Assembly (NCBI GenBank): GCA_016867505.1
Contig: VGJH01000100.1
Span: forward strand, 1 to 5,212
Direction: 5' to 3'
DNA: 5,212 nt
Origin: Candidatus Bathyarchaeota archaeon
GTDB lineage: Archaea; Thermoproteota; Bathyarchaeia; TCS64
The first letter of the stretch is position 1. Every line of letters starts with the position of its first letter. The notes below the pieces were generated by a model. The model searched no databases. It was not told the origin of the DNA and saw only the letters and a program-made list of their open reading frames with translations. This document shows positions 1 through 4,931 of the stretch, in pieces. Both the position numbers and the translations under genes were made by a program.

Positions 1-2
1 GG

Positions 3-263
3 CATTATAATAATGAAGAACTGTTACCAGAAGAAAGAGAGAGTATTACTAAGGGTAGGAAGACAGCTGACTTAGTTTTAAGTTATGGTCGGCGAGCCAT
101 AGAAGCGCTGTCAGTGCATGGCGTGGGACCAGTTACTGCATACCAAATACTAAGTAGAATGCAGCAAGATGAAAAAACTCTTTACTCAGACTTATTAAAA
201 GCGAAAATTCAGTACATGCGAACACGACAATATTGGGCTGAAAGAAGTGAAAGAATGAAATGA
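3..263 (+). CDS. Lhr-like DEAD/DEAH-box helicase, C-terminal fragment
   Basis: The 5' part lies outside the window; the frame is open from base 3 and stops with TGA at 261-263, giving 86 residues. Seen: a segment reading SYGRRAIEALSVHGVGPVT, then AYQILSRM, and a charged, aromatic tail around YMRTRQYWAERSERMK. Known of the family: archaeal Lhr-type superfamily 2 helicases end with a helix-hairpin-helix-like 'GRGIGPxTAxRIL' segment followed by an 'AExxYxRTRxFW' helix, and this fragment matches both in the right order and spacing. These enzymes are ATP-dependent 3'-to-5' translocases thought to act in DNA repair and recombination. The motor domains are not visible, so the call rests on the C-terminus alone, and another large helicase with the same tail is possible. 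The gene converges on the glycosyltransferase gene, with 16 bases between the stop codons. Confidence 0.72.
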   Translation, partial: HYNNEELLPEERESITKGRKTADLVLSYGRRAIEALSVHGVGPVTAYQILSRMQQDEKTLYSDLLKAKIQYMRTRQYWAERSERMK

Positions 264-278
264 TTTTCAAATGAAATC
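262..278. terminator. Short stem-loop in the convergent gap, possible terminator
   Basis: GATTTTCA (262-269) and TGAAATC (272-278) can pair as a seven-base-pair stem with one bulged T and an AA loop. It begins at the helicase stop codon and fills the 16-base gap before the glycosyltransferase stop. A bidirectional terminator role is inferred from position only. No long T-run follows on either strand, so support is weak. Confidence 0.25.
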
Positions 279-279
279 G

Positions 280-1470
280 TTAATTCTTAAGATACTTTGA
301 AATAACTTCAATGCTTTTTTCTAATCCATTCCCAATGTGACCAAATTTGGTTAAATTGATTAAATTTTCTTTATACATATTATGTTCAGTTATCTCATTC
401 AACAATAATTTCAGTTTTAATGAAGATACTTCTTTTTGATGTATTGCTTTAGCGACTCCAAGTTTTTGCGCACGCCTAGCGTTTCCATATTGTTCAGGGT
501 GGTTAGGGACAGGAATAATTAATGATGGCTTCCCATAACAAATGCTTTGCATTAGAGTCTCATGCCCACCCCTTGAAATTATTGCGTCACATGCATTTAG
601 ATACTCAAATCGATCCTCAATCCAAGGAATTTTTATCAGTGAACCGTCGATTGATTTTTCTGATGTTTTTGAAGGATCACCTATAGATAAAATAAATTTG
701 TAATCATCAGAAAAATTATTTAGAGTTGATTCAAGCAGGTTAATTAAGGGCATTCTTTCTTGTTTTGGTCCACTTATTCCAGCATAAATCAATTTTTGCC
801 CTTTTTTAATGCTTAATTCTTTTATAATTTCATTCTTTAATTTATTTTCTTCAGGTTTTTTTGGTAATATTGCACCGATTAGACTAATTTTTCTTTTATA
901 TCGTTTAGGAATACGCAGGGTATAAGAGCTTAAAGTATATGGTTCAGGGAAATCAGGGATTAATATTTCATCGCATAGAGACCAGCCTTTACCCAAAAGA
1001 GTCATTATTGTCCCATCAGCAAGTCTAAAAGCCATTAAACTATCTTTTTCTCTTGGGATAAGAGGATTAAATTGATTTAAAATCAATATTATTGGTTTAC
1101 CCAAAATTTTTGATGCAAAAACTGTTGATAGCCTTGAATCAGAGACAACAACATCAGGCTTGAATGATCTCATATATTTTAATTCGGTTTCAACCTGTTC
1201 TCCGAAAACAGGTAAAGATTTGATTATCTGTTTAATTGATGATTTTAAATCAATGCTTCCAGAAGCATCACTTATAAGCGATAAGGGTGGTGCTTCAATT
1301 ACTTTAAATCCGTTCCTACGTGCAAATCCAATACTCTCTAAATAAGTTGAAAATACAACATTTGCTCCTTTTTTCTCTAGTTCTTTAGCTATTGGAATAT
1401 TTCGGCTCACATGACCTAGCCCTATACCACATGGGCCAAAAAAAACTCGTGAACCTTTTAAATATTCCAA
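280..1470 (-). CDS. MJ1255-like glycosyltransferase (GT-B fold, MurG/YjiC-like)
   Basis: This 396-residue protein is probably a cytoplasmic or membrane-associated glycosyltransferase that moves a sugar from a nucleotide donor. Seen: an N-terminal Rossmann strand and glycine-rich loop with GIGLGHVSR at residues 15-23 (acceptor side), PDVVVSDSR at 105-113 closing the first half, and a second half with IYAGISGPKQ at 228-237. The typical donor-site block follows: SRGGHETLMQS at 299-309, then YGKP and HPEQYGNARRAQKLGV to about 339. This order is that of GT-B enzymes related to MurG and YjiC and of archaeal MJ1255-type proteins. Acceptor and pathway (glycolipid, N-glycan or other) cannot be told from sequence. 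The start is TTG at 1470, supported by GGTGAT three bases upstream and an in-frame TAA a few codons before it. The next in-frame ATG, near residue 100, would remove the N-terminal domain. It is the last gene of the minus cluster, 12 bases after AMMECR1. Confidence 0.82.
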   Translation of the reverse strand: MEYLKGSRVFFGPCGIGLGHVSRNIPIAKELEKKGANVVFSTYLESIGFARRNGFKVIEAPPLSLISDASGSIDLKSSIKQIIKSLPVFGEQVETELKYMRSFKPDVVVSDSRLSTVFASKILGKPIILILNQFNPLIPREKDSLMAFRLADGTIMTLLGKGWSLCDEILIPDFPEPYTLSSYTLRIPKRYKRKISLIGAILPKKPEENKLKNEIIKELSIKKGQKLIYAGISGPKQERMPLINLLESTLNNFSDDYKFILSIGDPSKTSEKSIDGSLIKIPWIEDRFEYLNACDAIISRGGHETLMQSICYGKPSLIIPVPNHPEQYGNARRAQKLGVAKAIHQKEVSSLKLKLLLNEITEHNMYKENLINLTKFGHIGNGLEKSIEVISKYLKN

Positions 1471-1473
1471 GTA

Positions 1474-1479
1474 ATCACC
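1474..1479 (-). promoter_or_regulatory. Shine-Dalgarno GGTGAT that fixes the TTG start of the glycosyltransferase
   Basis: On the minus strand GGTGAT ends three bases before TTG (1470-1468). It complements the ATCACC of the archaeal 16S rRNA 3' end, in the inner half of the usual GGAGGTGAT pairing. It lies in the 12-base gap after the AMMECR1 stop codon, which suggests translation from a shared transcript. Confidence 0.6.
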
Positions 1480-1482
1480 AGT

Positions 1483-2103
1483 TTAATGAGTTAATTCTTC
1501 TCTAATAATTTCTCCTCTTGGAGTTTGCTCTGAAAATATTATTGCTTGAAATTTTTGTATTTTTGTATCTGGAAGAAGCCATGCATCTGGTGGTAGTCCT
1601 GCTTTTATGCAGCATTGTGACAAAAATTCTTCAGAATCCCAGTTCCATTCAACAGGTACTTGTGGGAGTAAGAGACCGCTTCTGTTTCCACTTTGAATTA
1701 TTAAACCATCTTCGCTGACTTTAATTACTGAAGGATAATCCGTTGGTTTATCGACTTTTACTGTTTCTGGAGGTGTTAATACACTGACTTCAATTATAAT
1801 TTCATTTAATTCATTTTTAGTGACTTGGGGAAACCTATAATCCTCAAAAGCTGCTGCAACTGCCACATCCTTCACTGCTTCTTTTAATTGTTTAATTGGG
1901 TATGGGTAGCCAATGCATCCTCGTAAATTTTTTTGTACTCCCTTGACTTTGTTTAATGTGACAAACACACCACACAATTCACTGAGTTTTTTTGGTGCAT
2001 CCTTTAAGTCAATAAGCTCATTTTTATTAAACTCATTCTCAATAGATCTTCGTGCAAGCTTGACTATATATTTGCCTTCATCAAGGTTAAGAGTAAAAGT
2101 CAT
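1483..2103 (-). CDS. AMMECR1 / PH0010-family protein
   Basis: This is a 206-residue member of the AMMECR1 family (TIGR00296/PH0010 group), found in archaea, some bacteria and eukaryotes. Its biochemical role is not established. Seen: the N-terminal 'DEGKYIVKLARRSIE' helix at about residues 8-22, the hallmark RGCIGYPYP at 61-69, AAAFEDYRFPQVTKNEL at about 83-99, IEVSVLTPPE at 104-113, GLLLPQVPVEWNWDSEEFL at about 143-161 and KAGLPPDAW at 167-175. These are the conserved blocks in order, and the length equals that of archaeal homologues. I chose ATG at 2103. The frame stays open to a TTG at 2133, but the added ten residues (MKYCFYCWNK) are not part of the family, have no clear ribosome site, and would place a TATA-like element only a few bases before the start. 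It follows the Mut7-C gene by 43 bases. Confidence 0.9.
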   Translation of the reverse strand: MTFTLNLDEGKYIVKLARRSIENEFNKNELIDLKDAPKKLSELCGVFVTLNKVKGVQKNLRGCIGYPYPIKQLKEAVKDVAVAAAFEDYRFPQVTKNELNEIIIEVSVLTPPETVKVDKPTDYPSVIKVSEDGLIIQSGNRSGLLLPQVPVEWNWDSEEFLSQCCIKAGLPPDAWLLPDTKIQKFQAIIFSEQTPRGEIIREELTH

Positions 2104-2135
2104 CTTATTCCAGCAATAAAAGCAATACTTCAACC

Positions 2136-2144
2136 AATATATAG
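2136..2144 (-). promoter_or_regulatory. TATA-like element before AMMECR1
   Basis: The minus strand reads CTATATATT here, centred about 37 bases before the AMMECR1 ATG at 2103. That is the same distance as at other TATA-like elements in this window, and it would give a leader of roughly 10-12 bases. An internal promoter for AMMECR1 and the glycosyltransferase is inferred. Read-through from the upstream genes is equally possible. Confidence 0.35.
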
Positions 2145-2146
2145 AT

Positions 2147-2623
2147 TCACGGATTACCTTTCAACTCATTAACATTGTTTAAGGTTGACAGAATTTTTTG
2201 CCAATGGCTTCCCTTCCAATAAACATTTTTACAACCCTTACAAATCCAGAAATCATTAAATCGTTCGAAAGTATTTTTAGGAATCAAATCTTTAATTTCG
2301 TTTTTATCGATTTTATTTATAACATAATTACATAAAGGGCATCTCAAGTTTTCTATATTATAGGATAAATTAAAGACACGAGCAACTTCGAGTAATGCTT
2401 CTGCATCATTAATTTTATTCAAATAATACGAGTGGATTCCCCTTTTATTTGCGATACGAGTAAGTAACTCGTCTCTGGTTAATAGGATCCTATCCTCCTT
2501 TTTCGCTAATTCAATCAAGTCTATGTCTTCAACGTCTTTTAAATAAATTGTATCATAACCATATAGTCTTAGCCAACGCGTTAAAGAGCCAAGCATTGCA
2601 TCTAATAAGAATCTATGACTCAT
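2147..2623 (-). CDS. Mut7-C RNase domain protein (DUF82) with zinc ribbon
   Basis: This 158-residue protein has the Mut7-C architecture (PF01927): a PIN-like N-terminal domain followed by a zinc ribbon. Seen: the family signature FLLDAMLGSLTRWLRLYGYDT at residues 5-25, DIDLIELA at 33-40, then ILLTRDELL at 46-54. Asp8, Asp35 and Asp51 are candidates for the acidic metal-binding site. The ribbon has Cys95-x2-Cys98 and Cys128-x2-Cys131, closing with YWKGSHW at 135-141, also typical of the family. Known: the domain resembles the C-terminus of the Mut-7 exonuclease and is predicted to be a ribonuclease; the archaeal stand-alone form has no settled substrate. ATG at 2623 starts directly before the signature, with no strong ribosome site. 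It lies 34 bases after the CBS-protein stop, so co-transcription is likely. Confidence 0.87.
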   Translation of the reverse strand: MSHRFLLDAMLGSLTRWLRLYGYDTIYLKDVEDIDLIELAKKEDRILLTRDELLTRIANKRGIHSYYLNKINDAEALLEVARVFNLSYNIENLRCPLCNYVINKIDKNEIKDLIPKNTFERFNDFWICKGCKNVYWKGSHWQKILSTLNNVNELKGNP

Positions 2624-2657
2624 TCATATTAGAAAATGAGAATTAGGTTAATCTGTT

Positions 2658-3212
2658 TTATTCTTCGGCTCTACATTCTTCACAGAGGAATTCGCCATCA
2701 ACCAGTCTCAAGTTGGTTGAGTATGCTTCACAGCGATCACAGTAACCTATTGTGGATGGACCGACATTGTCTATTCCACTGTTAATTTTACTGGTTTCTC
2801 GAATAATTTCAACTATTGTGGGCATAATTCTAATCAGGTCTTTATCAGAGATTATTCCAACTAAATTACCTTTATAGGTTATTCCAAGTCGCCTAATATT
2901 CATTCTATCCATTAATTTCATGGCATCAATAATGGGAGTATCTGCTTTTACTACCCTTAAAGGCGATGACATCACTTCTTTAACAGGGGTATTTTCAGGA
3001 GATTTGCCTAAAGCAACAACTCGTATAACGATATCTCTTTCTGTGACTATTCCAACGGGCTGATCTTCATTATTGATAATAACAACTGCACCAATTTTTT
3101 GGTCACGCATAATTTTAGCTACTTTCGTGACTTCACTATTTTCTTCTACTGTGACAACGGGGCTGGACATCGCTTCCCTGACAACTAACTTAGGTGAAAT
3201 CTCTAGACTCAC
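2658..3212 (-). CDS. Tandem CBS-domain protein with C-terminal zinc ribbon
   Basis: This 184-residue protein is probably a cytoplasmic sensor or regulator. Seen: CBS domain 1 at about residues 11-66, with MSSPVVTV and the loop GIVTERD at 54-60; CBS domain 2 at about 77-130, with MSSPLRVV and GIISDKD at 119-125; a linker; then Cys158-x2-Cys161 and Cys177-x2-Cys180, a zinc ribbon at the very C-terminus. Known of the family: a CBS pair forms a Bateman module that commonly binds adenine nucleotides such as AMP, ATP or SAM, using the G-h-x-T/S-x-x-D loops; both are intact here. No catalytic domain is attached, so it probably acts on a partner or nucleic acid through the ribbon (inference). The start is GTG at 3212, set by GGAGG seven bases upstream. 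It heads the minus cluster and diverges from the PAC2 gene. Confidence 0.9.
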   Translation of the reverse strand: MSLEISPKLVVREAMSSPVVTVEENSEVTKVAKIMRDQKIGAVVIINNEDQPVGIVTERDIVIRVVALGKSPENTPVKEVMSSPLRVVKADTPIIDAMKLMDRMNIRRLGITYKGNLVGIISDKDLIRIMPTIVEIIRETSKINSGIDNVGPSTIGYCDRCEAYSTNLRLVDGEFLCEECRAEE

Positions 3213-3219
3213 TATTACC

Positions 3220-3224
3220 CCTCC
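3220..3224 (-). promoter_or_regulatory. Strong Shine-Dalgarno GGAGG for the CBS gene
   Basis: The minus strand reads GGAGGGGTAATA immediately before GTG (3212-3210). The GGAGG core with seven bases to the start is the best ribosome site in the window and decides the GTG start. Confidence 0.75.
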
Positions 3225-3243
3225 GAATTGATGTGATACTCAA

Positions 3244-3255
3244 CATATAAAAAGG
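3244..3255 (-). promoter_or_regulatory. TATA-like promoter element of the CBS-gene cluster
   Basis: The minus strand reads CCTTTTTATATG here, with a TTTTTATA core centred about 36 bases before the GTG start. A start of transcription some 25 bases downstream would fall just before the GGAGG ribosome site and give a very short leader. No clear purine-rich BRE precedes it. The perfect palindrome at 3262-3280 lies just upstream of it. Confidence 0.5.
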
Positions 3256-3261
3256 TCATGA

Positions 3262-3280
3262 ATTCTTAATCATTAAGAAT
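3262..3280. repeat. Perfect 9-1-9 palindrome, candidate operator
   Basis: ATTCTTAAT (3262-3270), a single C (3271), then ATTAAGAAT (3272-3280), an exact reverse complement. It begins 9 bases upstream, on the minus strand, of the CBS-gene TATA-like element, where a dimeric DNA-binding regulator could act. The arms are A/T-rich, which raises the odds of a chance match, but each also holds a G/C pair and the symmetry is exact. Confidence 0.5.
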
Positions 3281-3311
3281 AATTTTATACATCATTGTTA
3301 GTATAAAATTA
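3280..3311. repeat. Perfect inverted repeat, 11-base arms, 10-base spacer
   Basis: TAATTTTATAC (3280-3290) and GTATAAAATTA (3301-3311) are exact reverse complements around ATCATTGTTA. It abuts the palindrome at 3262-3280. By symmetry each strand carries a TATAAAA-type core, so it could be a pair of face-to-face or divergent TATA-like sites, a regulator site with separated half-sites, or a chance result of A/T richness. Confidence 0.4.
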
Positions 3312-3372
3312 AATTTTTGAAGCATATTTCAAATTAAATAAATTAATTCATAATATTCATTAAATACCCTAG

Positions 3373-3384
3373 TAATTTATTTAT
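3373..3384 (+). promoter_or_regulatory. TATA-like element of the PAC2 gene
   Basis: TAATTTATTTAT is centred about 35 bases before ATG 3413, the same spacing as at the CBS gene. It overlaps the alternative ATG at 3383, so if it is the promoter, translation cannot start there. The A/T richness of the region makes any single TATA call uncertain. Confidence 0.35.
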
Positions 3385-3412
3385 GATTAAGTGTCAAGAA
3401 TCGAAAGGTTTA

Positions 3413-4186
3413 ATGAAGTTACTTGTTCTCCTTATTTCGAACTATTTGGAAATCACTTATCTTAGTGAGCCTGATTTGAATCGTCCTAACATGATAGTTG
3501 CGTGGCCAGGCATGGGTTTAATTGCTAAAATCTCAGCTGATTATTTAAAACGGAGGTTAAATGCTAAACTTTTTGCTGAAATCATTTATTATCATAACAT
3601 CTTAGTGTACAATAATAGTGTTGGTGAATTAGCTCCTATTAGGCATCGTTTTTATTATGTTAAAGAAAAAGATCTGATAATACTAGTTGGCGATGCACAG
3701 CCTTCAATTCCTGAAGAGACTTTCCGTCTTGCTGAAATCATTATAGGTGTCGCTGAGAAATTTAATGCTACAAGAGTCTACTCCATTGCTGCTTTCCCAG
3801 GAGAGAACGATGGTGAACCTAAAGTATATGGAATATGTAACCAAGAAAGATTGAAGCCTATTCTCCTAGATTATGGAATTGATTCAATTAATGAAGAGGG
3901 AGCAGTTAATGGATTAAATGGCATAATAATTGGAGTAGCAAAAAAACATGGAATAGAAGGTATCTGTTTAATGGGTGATATCAAATACGCAAATGTCCCA
4001 CAGCATCTGGCAGCAAAAGCGATTCTCATAAAATTAGCTTCATTCATTAATGTTGATTTAGATACATCACTCCTTGATAAGCGGGCGAAACGAATTGATG
4101 CCTCAATCAAAAAGAGGCTAGCAATTTATGAGGAAGAATTAGATGTGTTGCCAAAAAAAGAGAAAAAATTAGACTACATTAGTTAA
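3413..4186 (+). CDS. PAC2-family protein, proteasome-assembly chaperone homologue
   Basis: This 257-residue protein belongs to the PAC2 family (PF09754, COG2047), whose members help assemble the 20S proteasome in eukaryotes and archaea; exact roles vary among archaeal paralogues. Seen: ITYLSEPDLNRPNMIVAWPGMGLI at about residues 14-37, with the family PGMGL loop at 32-36; ILVGDAQPSIPEETF at about 90-104; YSIAAFPG at 123-130; EGAVNGLNGIIIGVAKKHG at about 162-180; CLMGDI at 185-190; and a charged helical tail ending LDYIS. The frame opens at ATG 3383. I prefer ATG 3413 because AAAGGT precedes it and a TATA-like element sits about 35 bases upstream. TTG at 3446 would give an N-terminus closer to most homologues but lacks a ribosome site. 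It is transcribed divergently from the CBS gene and followed by an A/T stem-loop. Confidence 0.85.
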   Translation: MKLLVLLISNYLEITYLSEPDLNRPNMIVAWPGMGLIAKISADYLKRRLNAKLFAEIIYYHNILVYNNSVGELAPIRHRFYYVKEKDLIILVGDAQPSIPEETFRLAEIIIGVAEKFNATRVYSIAAFPGENDGEPKVYGICNQERLKPILLDYGIDSINEEGAVNGLNGIIIGVAKKHGIEGICLMGDIKYANVPQHLAAKAILIKLASFINVDLDTSLLDKRAKRIDASIKKRLAIYEEELDVLPKKEKKLDYIS

Positions 4187-4195
4187 CAACAATCG

Positions 4196-4226
4196 TTTAA
4201 AAAAGCAAAGTTTTTTAAAAAATTTT
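4196..4226 (+). terminator. A/T-only stem-loop with T-runs after the PAC2 gene
   Basis: TTTAAAAAA (4196-4204) and TTTTTTAAA (4211-4219) are exact reverse complements around GCAAAG, beginning 9 bases after the PAC2 stop codon. A T6 tract (4211-4216) and a T4 tract (4223-4226) follow. Archaeal termination relies mainly on T-rich tracts, so the T-runs may matter more than the weak stem. Terminator function is inferred. Confidence 0.45.
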
Positions 4227-4244
4227 GATTAAAAACCCAAATAA

Positions 4245-4252
4245 CTTATAAT
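4245..4252 (+). promoter_or_regulatory. TATA-like element of the small membrane protein gene
   Basis: CTTATAAT is centred about 35 bases before the TTG start at 4283. Transcription starting some 25 bases downstream would begin close to the GGTGA ribosome site, giving a short leader as proposed for the CBS gene. Confidence 0.4.
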
Positions 4253-4270
4253 TGAGCGTGTGATTCTAGC

Positions 4271-4275
4271 GGTGA
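4271..4275 (+). promoter_or_regulatory. Shine-Dalgarno GGTGA deciding the TTG start at 4283
   Basis: GGTGA lies seven bases before TTG 4283-4285. The alternative in-frame ATG, six codons later, has no comparable site at a usable distance, so TTG is preferred. Confidence 0.5.
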
Positions 4276-4282
4276 AGAACCT

Positions 4283-4546
4283 TTGAAAGCCTCTGAATTA
4301 ATGTACTGGTTAAAGGTGGGCGTATCAATTATTGCTGCAGTTTTGTGTGTTATATTGCAAGTGTATGTAAAATTAGATGGATCCATGGTTTTTTTGCTTG
4401 GATCAGCTTTCTATATAGTCTCATCGGATTCTCTCTCAAATTATTTAAAACTTGAGAAAGGGCATGGCATAAAAATAGGTATAGGTGCTTACATTTTTAC
4501 TTGGATAATGGTTTGGACCATTTTATATACATATTTAAGAGTTTAA
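4283..4546 (+). CDS. Small multi-pass membrane protein, family not recognised
   Basis: This 87-residue protein is largely hydrophobic. Seen: a likely membrane segment at about residues 9-29 (WLKVGVSIIAAVLCVILQVYV), a shorter hydrophobic stretch at about 34-48 (SMVFLLGSAFYIVSS), a polar loop with SDSLSNYLKLEKGHG at about 48-62, and a clear membrane segment at about 64-85, rich in Ile, Trp and Tyr. Two or three spans are possible. I do not recognise the family and assign no function. The TTG start is supported by GGTGA seven bases upstream and a TATA-like element further up. No gene follows on this strand; it converges on the minus-strand gene with ten bases between the stops. Reality is supported by its own promoter-like and ribosome signals, the coherent membrane pattern and tight packing. 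A start at ATG 4301 would only remove six residues. Confidence 0.68.
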   Translation: MKASELMYWLKVGVSIIAAVLCVILQVYVKLDGSMVFLLGSAFYIVSSDSLSNYLKLEKGHGIKIGIGAYIFTWIMVWTILYTYLRV

Positions 4547-4556
4547 ACTTTGTAAT

Positions 4557-4931
4557 TCATTTTGTTATACTAATTCTATAATGTATGAAATCAGACCATG
4601 CTGAGAAATAACCGATATCAAAAGGTGAGTGAATCCCACCTTGAATAATTTGTCTGAAGTCTTTACTGTATCTTTCCATTTCATTTTTTTGATATACTGC
4701 TTTATTAAAGAAATCTCGGTCATCACCTGATTTTGCTGAAATTAGCATACCTTCCAATGCCTTAACATATCCTTCCTTGAAATCGGGGTTTATGTTTCTT
4801 TTTTCCTTCACATCAGTCAATGCTTTTTCAGCATCAGAGAAGCGTCGTTCGATTAAGCTATCATAAAAAAGAATCACTGATTCACGTGTTTTACCAGTGG
4901 TCGACATCTTAGGCAAATCAGCTTTCTTCAT
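4557..4931 (-). CDS. Uncharacterised small helical protein overlapping radA
   Basis: I do not recognise this protein of 124 residues. Seen: no signal peptide or membrane span, high charge, and a predicted all-helical pattern. A segment around FYDSLIERRFSDAEKAL, followed by EGYVKALEGMLISAKSGDD, resembles the paired helices of tetratricopeptide-type proteins, but one such pair does not make a TPR call. The C-terminal half has aromatic residues around IGYFSAWSDFIHYR. The frame opens at TTG 4940. ATG 4931 is chosen because AAGGGA lies nine bases before it; it overlaps the end of radA by 14 bases, which suggests translational coupling. ATG 4907, ten bases after the radA stop, is a fair alternative and would drop eight residues. 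The overlap suggests a shared transcript with radA and perhaps a related role, but that is inference. Confidence 0.7.
   Translation of the reverse strand: MKKADLPKMSTTGKTRESVILFYDSLIERRFSDAEKALTDVKEKRNINPDFKEGYVKALEGMLISAKSGDDRDFFNKAVYQKNEMERYSKDFRQIIQGGIHSPFDIGYFSAWSDFIHYRISITK

Larger units (their letters stand above)
3213..3412. other. Divergent intergenic regulatory region
   Basis: About 200 bases between the CBS gene and the chosen PAC2 start contain no gene that I can support. The region is much richer in A/T than the flanking genes. It holds the CBS ribosome site and TATA-like element, two inverted repeats (3262-3280 and 3280-3311), a weaker six-base inverted repeat (TTTGAA 3316-3321, TTCAAA 3328-3333) and a TATA-like stretch at 3373-3384 facing the PAC2 gene. 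Confidence 0.55.

Noticed and set aside
283..290. ATTCTTAA resembling a half-site of the 3262-3280 palindrome
   Set aside because: It is inside the 3' end of the glycosyltransferase coding region, lacks the second arm, and is short and A/T-rich.
1160..1345. 61-codon open frame on the + strand
   Set aside because: It lies wholly inside the glycosyltransferase gene on the other strand, whose protein has clear conserved motifs; this frame has no recognisable pattern.
1518..2119. Open frames of 66 and 68 codons on the + strand
   Set aside because: Both are antisense shadows of the AMMECR1 gene, whose family blocks are unambiguous.
2104..2133. Ten-residue N-terminal extension of AMMECR1 with a Cys-x2-Cys (MKYCFYCWNK)
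   Set aside because: It would need a TTG start without a ribosome site, lies only a few bases from the TATA-like element, and is not part of the family; ATG 2103 fits the known length.
3316..3333. TTTGAA/TTCAAA inverted repeat with a six-base spacer
   Set aside because: Six-base A/T-rich arms are expected by chance in a region this rich in A/T, so it is not listed as its own element.
3871..4110. 79-codon open frame on the - strand
   Set aside because: It is antisense to the PAC2 gene and shows no coherent domain or start signals.
4169..4186. Possible HbYX proteasome-docking tail on the PAC2 protein (ends LDYIS)
   Set aside because: The HbYX motif needs Tyr as the next-to-last residue after a hydrophobic residue. 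Here Tyr is third from the end and follows Asp, so the motif is not met.
4541..4548. GTTTAAAC palindrome at the end of the small membrane protein gene
   Set aside because: It is eight bases long, part of the coding end and stop codon, and needs no special explanation.
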